DNA of 64,000 bases. Source: Lentisphaerota bacterium. Lineage in GTDB: Bacteria > Verrucomicrobiota > Lentisphaeria > Victivallales > Victivallaceae. Of the stretch, positions 25,862 to 33,606 are shown piece after piece. A program made the translations under genes and the position numbers. Position 1 is the first letter of the stretch. Every line of letters begins with the position of its first letter. The stretch covers positions 62,001-126,000 of the forward strand of contig SUVW01000001.1 of NCBI GenBank assembly GCA_015061815.1. The letters run 5' to 3'. Below the pieces are notes generated by a model. That model saw nothing but the letters and a program-made list of their open reading frames with translations, had not been told where the DNA came from and made no database searches.

Positions 25862-26086
25862 AGTATCCTCCGACTTCTCCATTCTTCAAAGTTCTCTGTA
25901 AATGAAGTAATATAACTTGCCGGAAGCAAAATTTCCAGATTGGAAACTAAAAATCATCATTATTTTTCTTATTCGTTAAAATTTTTCCGGATCAGCTGCC
26001 GTTATATGGACAGACGTGCACGGAAATCAGAGAGGTACTGCAGACAGCTGCCGGACAGAATGAATTAAAAAAAAAGGATGACAAAA

Positions 26087-26458
26087 ATGGAAAACGAAGA
26101 AGTAAAAGAGGTTTCTCCGGTAGAAACGACCGTTGTCCGGGAAAAAGATTCCAACGGTAAAAATGGTAAATGCAACAGTGACGCCAGAACTTTTCTTATC
26201 GCACTGCTGACTTCAGTGATCGTCGTATTGGCTTATCACGGGATAGTTTCCATGTTTTCCTGCTCCCGGGCAGATGAATGTCCGTCGCGCATGTGTGTCG
26301 TGGAATGGGAAAACTTCCGGGAGTGCGAAGTTCCCCGGAAACATTTCCGTCATCAGGAAAAACGCCGCCGCTGTGACCGGGAAAATTGCGAAAATCCCCG
26401 CCACCGTCATCACCGGGAAGACTCACAACGCCCCATACAACAGGAGCAAGCGGAATAA
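26087..26458 (+). CDS. Small single-pass membrane protein with Arg/His-rich tail
   Basis: The 123-residue protein starts at ATG 26087 behind AAAGGA; an ATG three codons earlier overlaps that ribosome site. It has an acidic N-terminal third, one membrane helix (about 35-57, FLIALLTSVIVVLAYHGIVSMF) and a C-terminal half rich in Arg, His, Glu and Cys (several Cys including CSRADEC and RRRCDRENC). The topology suggests a metal- or nucleic-acid-binding tail, but this is a guess. No family is recognised. It is monocistronic with a strong terminator after it. Confidence 0.65.
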   Translation: MENEEVKEVSPVETTVVREKDSNGKNGKCNSDARTFLIALLTSVIVVLAYHGIVSMFSCSRADECPSRMCVVEWENFRECEVPRKHFRHQEKRRRCDRENCENPRHRHHREDSQRPIQQEQAE

Positions 26459-26485
26459 AATTTCCACTTGCACCTGCTCCAAACC

Positions 26486-26525
26486 ACTCCGGGAAGTAAC
26501 GCCCTTTACTTCCCGGAGTTTCTTT
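26486..26525 (+). terminator. Rho-independent terminator
   Basis: A perfect 14-bp stem, ACTCCGGGAAGTAA (26486-26499) with TTACTTCCCGGAGT (26506-26519), has a 6-base loop and is followed by TTCTTT. It ends the small membrane protein transcript. Confidence 0.9.
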
Positions 26526-26553
26526 ATTGACCATCTGGTGTATAATAATAGTA

Positions 26554-26593
26554 AACTGCCGCAGAAAAAACTATTGCTTTTTCTGCGGCAGTT
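26554..26593 (-). terminator. Hairpin terminator after the secreted glycosidase-like gene
   Basis: AACTGCCGCAGAAAAA (26554-26569) pairs with TTTTTCTGCGGCAGTT (26578-26593) around an 8-base loop, 13 bp beyond the minus-strand stop at 26607. The stem-internal A/T runs give a T-rich 3' arm on either strand, so it may act in both directions. Confidence 0.7.
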
Positions 26594-26606
26594 GCTCGCC
26601 CGTTAT

Positions 26607-29351
26607 TCAACGGCGGATGAGAGAAGCTGTCACTTCAAACTCTTTTACCCGGCTGCGATGCGGGTCAGGATGAAAATCCGTTTTGCGGAAAAATATTTCC
26701 GTAGTCGGCACTCCGGTGCGCCAACTGAAAAACTGACTGGTTCCGGAAGTATCCGAACAGCTGAATTTCAACGCAGTTCCCGGCAGACTGACAACACACT
26801 CCGGACGGTCGAAAGCCCCTTTGATCGTTTTGGCAAGATAACCGTTGAAAGTTCCTTCGGCAACGCCGTAAGTAATATGACTTCTGCCGTTGAAACTCAT
26901 CGCCTTTCCACCGCAAACCGCTTCCAGACTCAAAATATCGCACAAATCTTTGCCTTTATTTCCGAGGTCGATCAGGTTCTGTATCCGCATACGGAAGTCG
27001 GCCTGATCTTTCCGGTCCCGGCGAACCGTTATTTTGTACGCCGCTTTAAGTTCCGGGCGGTCACGGTAAATGGTGTATTTTTTCACGATCTCGAAATCTT
27101 TAAGCCGGCCATGCCGGATCTGCACCAGCAATTCGACCTCCGCCCGGTCGGCAAAAATCCGGCGGTTGACCACCTGATAAGGAACTTCGATTTTTTCGCA
27201 GAAGGGTTCGTCGAAAAATTCTCTGAACAACCCCAACCCCGGTTCACGCAAAAGCATTTTCCCGGTTTTTTTGTCCAGCAGCTGTTCGATTTTGCCGTTG
27301 TCATCCAAATTGATCCAGGCGGTCAAGGCCGGGGATTCCAGTTTGACGGCATATTTACCGTTTTTCATCCGGTCGGTACGGCTGATACTCAAGCCGTTGC
27401 CGGACAGCCGTTTTTCCACGACTTCACCGGCAGAATCATCTGCGGCAGAACGCAAATCCCAGGTTTTTCCGGCCGCTGCAGCCGGGATATCGCCGTTTTG
27501 ATCTGCTTCGATCACAAAGACATTGTACCCGCGCGGAGCAATAACCATCGGCAGACCATCTTTCAACTGTCCGGCGGAGATCCGCGCTTCACCGTCCAAA
27601 AAGCAGCGGTTGCCGCTTGCCAAATCGGTAACAGAATATCTGCCGGCCGGGATTTCCGGCAGCGCAACTTTTACCCGGCAGGAAGCCGCCGGATTATAAT
27701 TGAACAAACTGATCAGATATTTTCCATCCATCTTTCTGGCCGTATACCGGAAATAATCAAGCGTTTCGGCAGAAGTGGGGATCGCTTTACCGTCAACTTC
27801 CAGCATCCGCCGGGGAGCATTGCTGACCACTTTCACCTCCCGGTCACACCGGGCGGCACTGTTGTTGAATTTTTCTGAAGCAGCGACCACTCCCAATGCT
27901 TTACGCATCAGCAGAACATATCTGCCATCGATATCAAGATCACAGTAAAATGCCTGTCCTTTGGCTCCGCAGGCAGCGGCCATGACCAGATTGAGCGCGA
28001 TCTCTTCCGGAGTGTTCCAATCAGCCGGATAGTGTCCGGCATTGGAATAGGTCATCGGTACAAACGGGGCGCGGGTGGATTTGACATTGTAATCGACAAC
28101 ATCAAAAATTCTCGTTCCCCGGAGATAGACCATCGGCATAATATAAGAGGAAAAAGCTTCATAGTGGGCATTTTTCACGATCCCGAAAGAGTTATCTCCG
28201 ATCGACTCGTAAATTGAGTTCCAGGCCAGACCGACAGGTTTCCCTTTGAACCGGAACATATCAGCATAGGCCCCGACCATCTCCGCCTGCTGCTTTTCCC
28301 GGAAAGCGAGCCATTGGGCGGGAAATTTTTTCTCCACGTTTTTGGCCGTGAACTGATTTTTGGCGATTCCGGAATGCCGGGAAAAAGCCTCCAGACAGCG
28401 GGGACATTTGCAGATACCCAGCATCCGGGTATCTGAATAAATTTCCAGATCCAGATAAAGCATATCGCATTTGATCCTGTCCGTCCGGATATGCCGGGAA
28501 GCTGCACGTTTGGCGAACTCCGTTTTCAAATATTCCGGACAGTATCTCACCCAGAAATCCGGAAAATCAGGTTCAACAGCGTCGCCATCCTCATCCCGGC
28601 AGGCAACTGCTCCGGAATAGGGCATCCCCATTTTATCCATATCCTCATGCCCGATCTGATAACCGAATATCCAGTTGCGCTTTTCCAGCATCCGGTAAGA
28701 GGGCATCACCGCAGGCTGGGAGAGGTTGCGCGGCGAAACGATCCCTTTCAAATTGACAAATTCCGACAGATCGGCATTGCGCAACGCCAACTCCGTATCC
28801 GGCACCTCCACCCCACGCACATAATAACCGAAAAGCGGATAATTTTCCGGAAGCGGTACAGGCGGAACATCGATCATTTCCACTGCGAATTCCCGGTAAT
28901 TGGCCTTTTTGCCGTCAGCATAAAATTGAAGCGAAACTTTTTTGCCGTTCTCACAACTGCCGCTGAAGTAGAGCGTATGCGAGGCCCGGCGGGACCAGGT
29001 GCGTTTATTCAGTATCTGAGAACATATCCTGCCGCCGGGAACATCTTTGAATTGCGGCTGGAGAACGACCGTGTTACTTGAATGGCCGGGGAAAGCAATG
29101 ATATCGCAATTCAAACCGTCCGGCAGAAAAATATCCAGTCTCACCTCGTTGACATTCTGCCACTTTTCCACCGGAGTCAACTTCATTACCGCATTCAAAT
29201 TCCGGGCGATGTAAAGTTTACCGACATGTTCGGTCAAATTATTCAGCGGATAGATATCCTGCGGATTAATCAGCACCGGCAGATCAACTGCCAAAAGTGT
29301 CCGGATAGAACACAACAGCAGCAAAAGCACATATTTTTTCAATGATTTCAT
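26607..29351 (-). CDS. Large secreted glycoside hydrolase-like protein
   Basis: The 914-residue protein has a signal peptide (MKSLKKYVLLLLLCSIRTLLA) and an N-terminal beta-sandwich region (about 25-165). A TIM-barrel-like middle (about 170-520) carries a candidate acidic pair in YLDLEIYSD and paired Cys in CKCPRC. Long C-terminal beta-rich domains start with a 'SLFNYNP' strand near 555. The layout (Trp/Tyr/Asp-rich barrel with flanking beta domains) is that of GH families acting on complex glycans, but I cannot assign a family. ATG 29351 is chosen by signal peptide and AAAGG. It is the third gene of a unit beginning with a pseudopilin and a small secreted protein. Confidence 0.75.
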   Translation of the reverse strand: MKSLKKYVLLLLLCSIRTLLAVDLPVLINPQDIYPLNNLTEHVGKLYIARNLNAVMKLTPVEKWQNVNEVRLDIFLPDGLNCDIIAFPGHSSNTVVLQPQFKDVPGGRICSQILNKRTWSRRASHTLYFSGSCENGKKVSLQFYADGKKANYREFAVEMIDVPPVPLPENYPLFGYYVRGVEVPDTELALRNADLSEFVNLKGIVSPRNLSQPAVMPSYRMLEKRNWIFGYQIGHEDMDKMGMPYSGAVACRDEDGDAVEPDFPDFWVRYCPEYLKTEFAKRAASRHIRTDRIKCDMLYLDLEIYSDTRMLGICKCPRCLEAFSRHSGIAKNQFTAKNVEKKFPAQWLAFREKQQAEMVGAYADMFRFKGKPVGLAWNSIYESIGDNSFGIVKNAHYEAFSSYIMPMVYLRGTRIFDVVDYNVKSTRAPFVPMTYSNAGHYPADWNTPEEIALNLVMAAACGAKGQAFYCDLDIDGRYVLLMRKALGVVAASEKFNNSAARCDREVKVVSNAPRRMLEVDGKAIPTSAETLDYFRYTARKMDGKYLISLFNYNPAASCRVKVALPEIPAGRYSVTDLASGNRCFLDGEARISAGQLKDGLPMVIAPRGYNVFVIEADQNGDIPAAAAGKTWDLRSAADDSAGEVVEKRLSGNGLSISRTDRMKNGKYAVKLESPALTAWINLDDNGKIEQLLDKKTGKMLLREPGLGLFREFFDEPFCEKIEVPYQVVNRRIFADRAEVELLVQIRHGRLKDFEIVKKYTIYRDRPELKAAYKITVRRDRKDQADFRMRIQNLIDLGNKGKDLCDILSLEAVCGGKAMSFNGRSHITYGVAEGTFNGYLAKTIKGAFDRPECVVSLPGTALKFSCSDTSGTSQFFSWRTGVPTTEIFFRKTDFHPDPHRSRVKEFEVTASLIRR

Positions 29352-29386
29352 AATTTTTCGACCTTTCGACAACATTCCATACCGGT

Positions 29387-29974
29387 TCATTTTTTGGCTG
29401 GAGGATTAAATGGATTCAACGAAGCCGGATCGACTTTCACGGAAATATTGCGGAATTCCGCTTCGCCGTCACGGTAACAGAGCGACACATGCAGATAAAG
29501 AATGTTTACCGGGCGTTCAAGTTCATAAACCTTTTCCACCTTGTGCCAATTACCATCCGGAGTGCCGGGGAAATAAAGACGATCCTCTTTGGAATAGCCG
29601 CCGCCATGATAGCGGAATTGGTTGCATAAACGATAGGCATAACCGTCTTTACCCTTGAAGCCGCTGCCCCGGCTCTCGGCAGAAATCGTGATTTTACCAG
29701 CCTTTTTCTGATTCAGATGCACATAATACAAAACCATGCCGCCGATCGGACCGCCGGAACGTTTAACAGTGATTTTCACGGTCCCGTCATCAGAAATATT
29801 GACAAATTCAGGTGAATAATATTTGTTCCAGGGCACCTCTTCTCTGGTGATGCGTTCTTTGACAAAACACTCGACCGCATTGTTCTCCACAGCAGCAGCC
29901 GGAGTGGAAATGTCAGCAGCGGCAAGCGGCATGGCAACTGCTGCCAACACGATGGGAATAAGCATTTTTTTCAT
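29387..29974 (-). CDS. Secreted carbohydrate-binding-like protein
   Basis: The 195-residue protein has a signal peptide (MKKMLIPIVLAAVAMPLAAA). The mature part looks like a single jelly-roll domain (about 45-185) with alternating hydrophobic strands, a GGMVLYYVHL strand, AESRGSGFKGKDGYAYR and a closing INILYLHVSLCYRDGEAEFRNISV strand. That ending is characteristic of CBM4/9/22-like domains that close with 'A.f.ni.v'. No catalytic motif is seen, so glycan binding is inferred. It lies 2 bp after the pseudopilin gene and 35 bp before the glycosidase-like gene. Confidence 0.7.
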   Translation of the reverse strand: MKKMLIPIVLAAVAMPLAAADISTPAAAVENNAVECFVKERITREEVPWNKYYSPEFVNISDDGTVKITVKRSGGPIGGMVLYYVHLNQKKAGKITISAESRGSGFKGKDGYAYRLCNQFRYHGGGYSKEDRLYFPGTPDGNWHKVEKVYELERPVNILYLHVSLCYRDGEAEFRNISVKVDPASLNPFNPPAKK

Positions 29975-29976
29975 TT

Positions 29977-30729
29977 TTATTGAACCGGATTATTGTTGAA
30001 ATTAAGATCGGACCAATTGATGGATTCCGGTTTGGATGTATCGCCATAATTTTTGTCGGCAGGATCGCGCCAGCGGGTACGCTCCATCTGCAGGAATGCT
30101 TCCGGAGTCATCCCGGCTGCATGACCGTCAAAGAACGACATATTGATATTGCCGTTGTGGGCAGCTGCCACAACCGCACTGCCGGAAATTCCTCCGGCAC
30201 TCCAATATGCCACTCCGCCGTCAATAGCGGTATATTGCGAAAAAATATCTGTTTTGGCAGAGTCAGAAATAGCCATCACTGTCGAAGTACTGCCAATGGT
30301 TTTAAGCGGAATTTGCGCAAGATGATAACCGCCGGTATATGTGTAATCATACCTCATACCGAAAGTCCGGTCCCGCCAACGCCCGGAGGCGCGGGTATGT
30401 CCGATCGCCGGACAGCGGTATACCTCTTTATTTTCCGGATCAGCCGTATCCGGATCACTGCCGAAAAACCCCTGTGAATAAAGTTTCGAGGCCCAGAGAG
30501 TCGCTTCCGACAGATACCCGTCAAAATTATCAGCATAGGACAGCTGCGCAAAGACACTCTGCTTGTGCCGGGAAAGGCAATCCGCCGCCAAGCCGCGCTG
30601 ACGGGCAGAATTGAGCGCAGGCAGCAAGATCGCCGCCAATATCGCGATGATGGCTATAACTACAAGAAGTTCGATAAGAGTGAAGCGTACTTCACTCTTC
30701 CTCCGGAGGAAGAGTGAAGCGTACTTCAC
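29977..30729 (-). CDS. Pseudopilin-like protein (FTLIEL leader, H-x9-DG), start disrupted by a repeat
   Basis: The frame holds a type II secretion/type IV pilin N-terminal helix, [20 protein letters not shown], preceded by LFLRRKSEVR, and a globular domain ending with HNGNINMSFFDGHAAG, the H-x9-DG type found in large numbers in this phylum group. Only a GTG at 30729 opens this frame, with GGAGG four bases upstream. A better start, ATG 30763 behind AAAGGGAAAAAA (identical in style to the homologue at 39623), is out of frame because a 34-bp element is duplicated between them; from that ATG the frame stops after 23 codons. The residue before Phe is Arg, not the Gly that prepilin peptidase prefers. 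It may be active, phase-variable or broken. Confidence 0.75.
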   Translation of the reverse strand: MKYASLFLRRKSEVRFTLIELLVVIAIIAILAAILLPALNSARQRGLAADCLSRHKQSVFAQLSYADNFDGYLSEATLWASKLYSQGFFGSDPDTADPENKEVYRCPAIGHTRASGRWRDRTFGMRYDYTYTGGYHLAQIPLKTIGSTSTVMAISDSAKTDIFSQYTAIDGGVAYWSAGGISGSAVVAAAHNGNINMSFFDGHAAGMTPEAFLQMERTRWRDPADKNYGDTSKPESINWSDLNFNNNPVQ

Positions 30730-30749
30730 TCTTCCTCCGGAGGAAGAGT
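30676..30749 (-). repeat. 34-bp tandem duplication made of two palindromes
   Basis: Copies at 30676-30709 and 30710-30743 are identical, and the first bases of a third follow. Each unit combines a hairpin, AAGAGTGAAG-CGTA-CTTCACTCTT on the plus strand (30676-30699), with a perfect 22-bp palindrome whose halves are ACTCTTCCTCC and GGAGGAAGAGT (30694-30715; again 30728-30749). Thirty-four is not a multiple of three, so copy number changes the reading frame of the pseudopilin gene. Confidence 0.95.
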
Positions 30750-30848
30750 CGTTGTCTGTTCATTTTTTTCCCTTTCCATTGTTTTTACTCTTGTTTTGTC
30801 CGACGACTAAAACGATTTATCCGCCACATTCAGGGAGGATACGCATAT

Positions 30849-30877
30849 AATATATATCGCAGTCAATTCAATGCCAA
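30849..30877 (-). promoter_or_regulatory. Promoter of the pseudopilin-glycosidase unit
   Basis: The minus strand shows -35 TTGGCA (30872-30877), 17 bp, and -10 TATATT (30849-30854), about 85 bp before ATG 30763. The roughly 355-bp space between this unit and the metallo-beta-lactamase-fold gene otherwise holds AT-rich sequence and the divergent promoter at 31026; I see no further gene in it. Confidence 0.65.
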
Positions 30878-31025
30878 TGGACAAAACGAATAAAAAATGG
30901 ACAAAATGATTTTCTTTAATATTCATCACCATCGCAGTTTTTACACTTTAATCGCTTATTTTATCGGCAATTAACAACATTTTTAACTTTGGATAAAAAA
31001 TCAATAAAATTAACAATATTATTAT

Positions 31026-31053
31026 TTGACAATTTATTTTAGCGTGGTATATT
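31026..31053 (+). promoter_or_regulatory. Promoter of the periplasmic metallo-beta-lactamase-fold gene
   Basis: -35 TTGACA (31026-31031), 16 bp, -10 TATATT (31048-31053). It is the closest to canonical on the plus strand here. Confidence 0.75.
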
Positions 31054-31118
31054 ATCCGAACAAGGCAATTACCGGGATTTCTGGAAAAAAATAAAAAACA
31101 TTGATAAGGAGAAAAATC

Positions 31119-32072
31119 ATGACCGTACACAAAATTTTACCGACATTACTGTGTATCTTCCCGCTGGCAATTTCAGCTTCGGAAGATTTCAATTCTCTGA
31201 AAAAGCTCTGGGACATCCGGGATGATGCTGAAAAAATCCGTTTGCAGGATCGCATGCAGGTGTTAGTCAATCAAACTCCAAAAAAAGAATTTGACACCTT
31301 TGACAATAATCCGGCGGCAAAAACCACCAATCCCCTGCTCCGTTTCTATGACTGTAATCTCGACCGTCTGAAAAAAGATATTCCCGCAACTCAAGTCAAA
31401 CCGGGCAATGTCGTTATCTGGTATCTTTATAATATGGGATTTGTCATCAAAACTCCGACCGTCTGCTTCGGAGTGGATATCCATCACCGCCGTGCCGTTG
31501 AATTGGCAGATCTGCTGGATTTCATCGTCACCACCCACAACCATGATGATCACTGGTCGATCCCGCTGCTCGACACCATGACCGCCAAAGGTAAACCGGT
31601 AGTGAGCAACTTTCACCCCAATGCATTCTATACCAAAGCTTCCGCATATACCCATAATATTGCCGGAGTGACCATTCACTGCGGTGAAGCCGACCACAAT
31701 GCGAAATTGAAAAAATTCACCATGCCGATGGAGATAATCTGCCCGACCGGTGACCGGAATTTTGTTTTTTTCACCAGCGGTGACTGCGCCAGCGAAAGTT
31801 TTCTGGAACGCAAATCAGAGAAAATACATGTCTATGCCGTCCATCCCCGGTGCGGCATGAAAGCTATCAAAGCGGCAAGAAAACTTGACCCTGATGTTAC
31901 ATTCATCGTCCATCTGCAGGAGATGGGACACCCGATAAATTACGCCCGGTGGAAGATCACCGACGGCCGAGATGAAGCAGCCGTATTCGCAGCTGATTCC
32001 CGCCAGTTCTATCTGCCGGTCTGGGGTGAAAAAATCCTCTGGGACGGAGAAAAAATTTACGGCGGCCAATAA
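31119..32072 (+). CDS. Exported metallo-beta-lactamase-fold hydrolase
   Basis: The 317-residue protein starts at ATG 31119 behind AAGGAG and has a signal peptide (MTVHKILPTLLCIFPLAISA). The hydrolase fold shows the metal motif HNHDDH in FIVTTHNHDDHW, a preceding GFVIKTPTVCFGVDIHH strand pair, the later FTSGDCAS Asp and a C-terminal VHLQEMGHP His. These are features of the UlaG/MBL-like hydrolase branch. The substrate is unknown; export to the periplasm is less common in that branch. It is monocistronic. Confidence 0.85.
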   Translation: MTVHKILPTLLCIFPLAISASEDFNSLKKLWDIRDDAEKIRLQDRMQVLVNQTPKKEFDTFDNNPAAKTTNPLLRFYDCNLDRLKKDIPATQVKPGNVVIWYLYNMGFVIKTPTVCFGVDIHHRRAVELADLLDFIVTTHNHDDHWSIPLLDTMTAKGKPVVSNFHPNAFYTKASAYTHNIAGVTIHCGEADHNAKLKKFTMPMEIICPTGDRNFVFFTSGDCASESFLERKSEKIHVYAVHPRCGMKAIKAARKLDPDVTFIVHLQEMGHPINYARWKITDGRDEAAVFAADSRQFYLPVWGEKILWDGEKIYGGQ

Positions 32073-32160
32073 CCATCCCGGAACAAACCGGGAACTGTGA
32101 CAAACCGCAGACCGTACTCCGCTGCCGCCGGTCATACCGGACGCCGGAATGCAAAAACAC

Positions 32161-32191
32161 ACACTCCGGGCAACGGCGTCGCCCGGAGTGT
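32161..32191 (-). terminator. Terminator after the phosphomannomutase gene
   Basis: An 11-bp stem, ACACTCCGGGC (32161-32171) with GCCCGGAGTGT (32181-32191), has a 9-base loop. On the minus strand it is followed by GTGTTTTTG. It is 14 bp beyond the stop. Confidence 0.8.
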
Positions 32192-32204
32192 ACATAACAT
32201 TATC

Positions 32205-33521
32205 CTACTTGCGGATAACAGCGAGCAATTCGTCGCGTTTTTCCTCCATCAATTCTCTGGTATCAGCTTCCACGATCAACCGCAGCAACGGTTCCGTATT
32301 GGAAGCGCGTACGTTGAACCACCAGTTGTCATACTCTGAAGATATCCCGTCAAGTTCAAACATGTGTCCGTCAGCATACTTCGACTTGATCGCGGCAAGA
32401 ATCGGCGCGACATCAGCGACTTTGGAGTTTATCTCACCGCTGGAAGCATACTTTTTCAAAGGAGCGATCAACTCATGCAGCGGCACATTTTTCGCACAGA
32501 TGAGATTGGCCAGCATGATCATTGCCAATCCCTGTGATTCAGCGGTAAAATTCTGCTTGAAATAGTAGTGTCCGGATAATTCTCCGGCGAATACAGCATC
32601 GTATTCCCGCATCTGATTCTTGATAAACGCATGCCCCACCCGGCACTGGATCGCCCTGCCGCCATTATTTTCGATACACTCTTTAACCGCCCGGCTGCTG
32701 CGCAGATCGTAGAGAATCGTTGCCGGCCCCCGGGAAAGAATATCCTGGGCGATCAAAGCGGTAAAAAGATCCATCGGGATTATTTCGCCCTGATCATCAA
32801 TAAATCCGCAACGGTCGGCATCTCCGTCAAATGCCGCCCCGAAATCAGCTTTGACCTCTTTGACTTTGGCCCGGATGGCATCAAGAGTATCTGTCTTAAG
32901 CGGATTTGCCTCATGGTTGGGGAAAGTACCATCCATCACATCATACATCGGCACGATATCAAACAACTCTTTGATTCCGGCGATCTCATACAATCCCATC
33001 GCATTGGCGTAATCCACCACCACTTTCAATTTCCGGTCCAATTTGGCGAATGACCGGAGAAATTCACCATATTGACCGGTTATATCGTATTTGGATATAC
33101 TGCCTTTGACCGGCACATCCTGCCAGGATCTGTTTTCCACGATCTTCTGGATATCCATGATCCCGGTCGCCCCGCTGATAGGTACAGCATCGGCTTTGCA
33201 GAGTTTGAAACCGTTCCATTCGCCGGGATTGTGGCTGGCGGTGATCATCACACTGCCGTCGGCCTTCAATGTGCCATTGGCAAAATAACTTTGCGGAGTG
33301 GAACTCAACCCCAGATCGATAACATCGGCCCCCTGATCGGTTATTCCGCGACTGATCCCGTCAAAAAGCTGCTGGGAATGAGGCCGCATATCACGCCCGA
33401 TAACCACTTTTTCAGCTCCGGTGAAAGTTACGTATGCTCTGCCGATGGCATAAGCGATATCGGCATTGATATCCGTCGGATATACTCCCCGGATGTCGTA
33501 TGCTTTGAATATTCCTGACAT
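32205..33521 (-). CDS. Phosphomannomutase/phosphoglucomutase
   Basis: The 438-residue alpha-D-phosphohexomutase interconverts hexose 1- and 6-phosphates. Motifs: KAYDIRGVYP near the start, the phosphoserine loop TASHNPGEWNGFK (about 95-107), the metal loop DGDADRCGF, the sugar loop GELSGHYYF and the phosphate loop RASNTEPLLRL. All are canonical for the ManB/AlgC branch. The ribosome site AAAGGA is 8 bp upstream. It is followed by its own terminator, so it is probably monocistronic. It would supply mannose or glucose 1-phosphate for envelope glycans. Confidence 0.95.
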   Translation of the reverse strand: MSGIFKAYDIRGVYPTDINADIAYAIGRAYVTFTGAEKVVIGRDMRPHSQQLFDGISRGITDQGADVIDLGLSSTPQSYFANGTLKADGSVMITASHNPGEWNGFKLCKADAVPISGATGIMDIQKIVENRSWQDVPVKGSISKYDITGQYGEFLRSFAKLDRKLKVVVDYANAMGLYEIAGIKELFDIVPMYDVMDGTFPNHEANPLKTDTLDAIRAKVKEVKADFGAAFDGDADRCGFIDDQGEIIPMDLFTALIAQDILSRGPATILYDLRSSRAVKECIENNGGRAIQCRVGHAFIKNQMREYDAVFAGELSGHYYFKQNFTAESQGLAMIMLANLICAKNVPLHELIAPLKKYASSGEINSKVADVAPILAAIKSKYADGHMFELDGISSEYDNWWFNVRASNTEPLLRLIVEADTRELMEEKRDELLAVIRK

Positions 33522-33543
33522 GATTTTGTCCTTTCGTTAAAAT

Positions 33544-33582
33544 TTTAAAAACGGGGTGCAAAGGAACTCCCCCTGCACCCCG
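33544..33582 (-). terminator. Terminator after transketolase
   Basis: CGGGGTGCA (33552-33560) pairs with TGCACCCCG (33574-33582). On the minus strand the stem is followed by TTTTTAAAATTTT. It is 24 bp beyond the tkt stop. Confidence 0.85.
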
Positions 33583-33606
33583 CTGTACTCATTTACCTGC
33601 TTTGAT

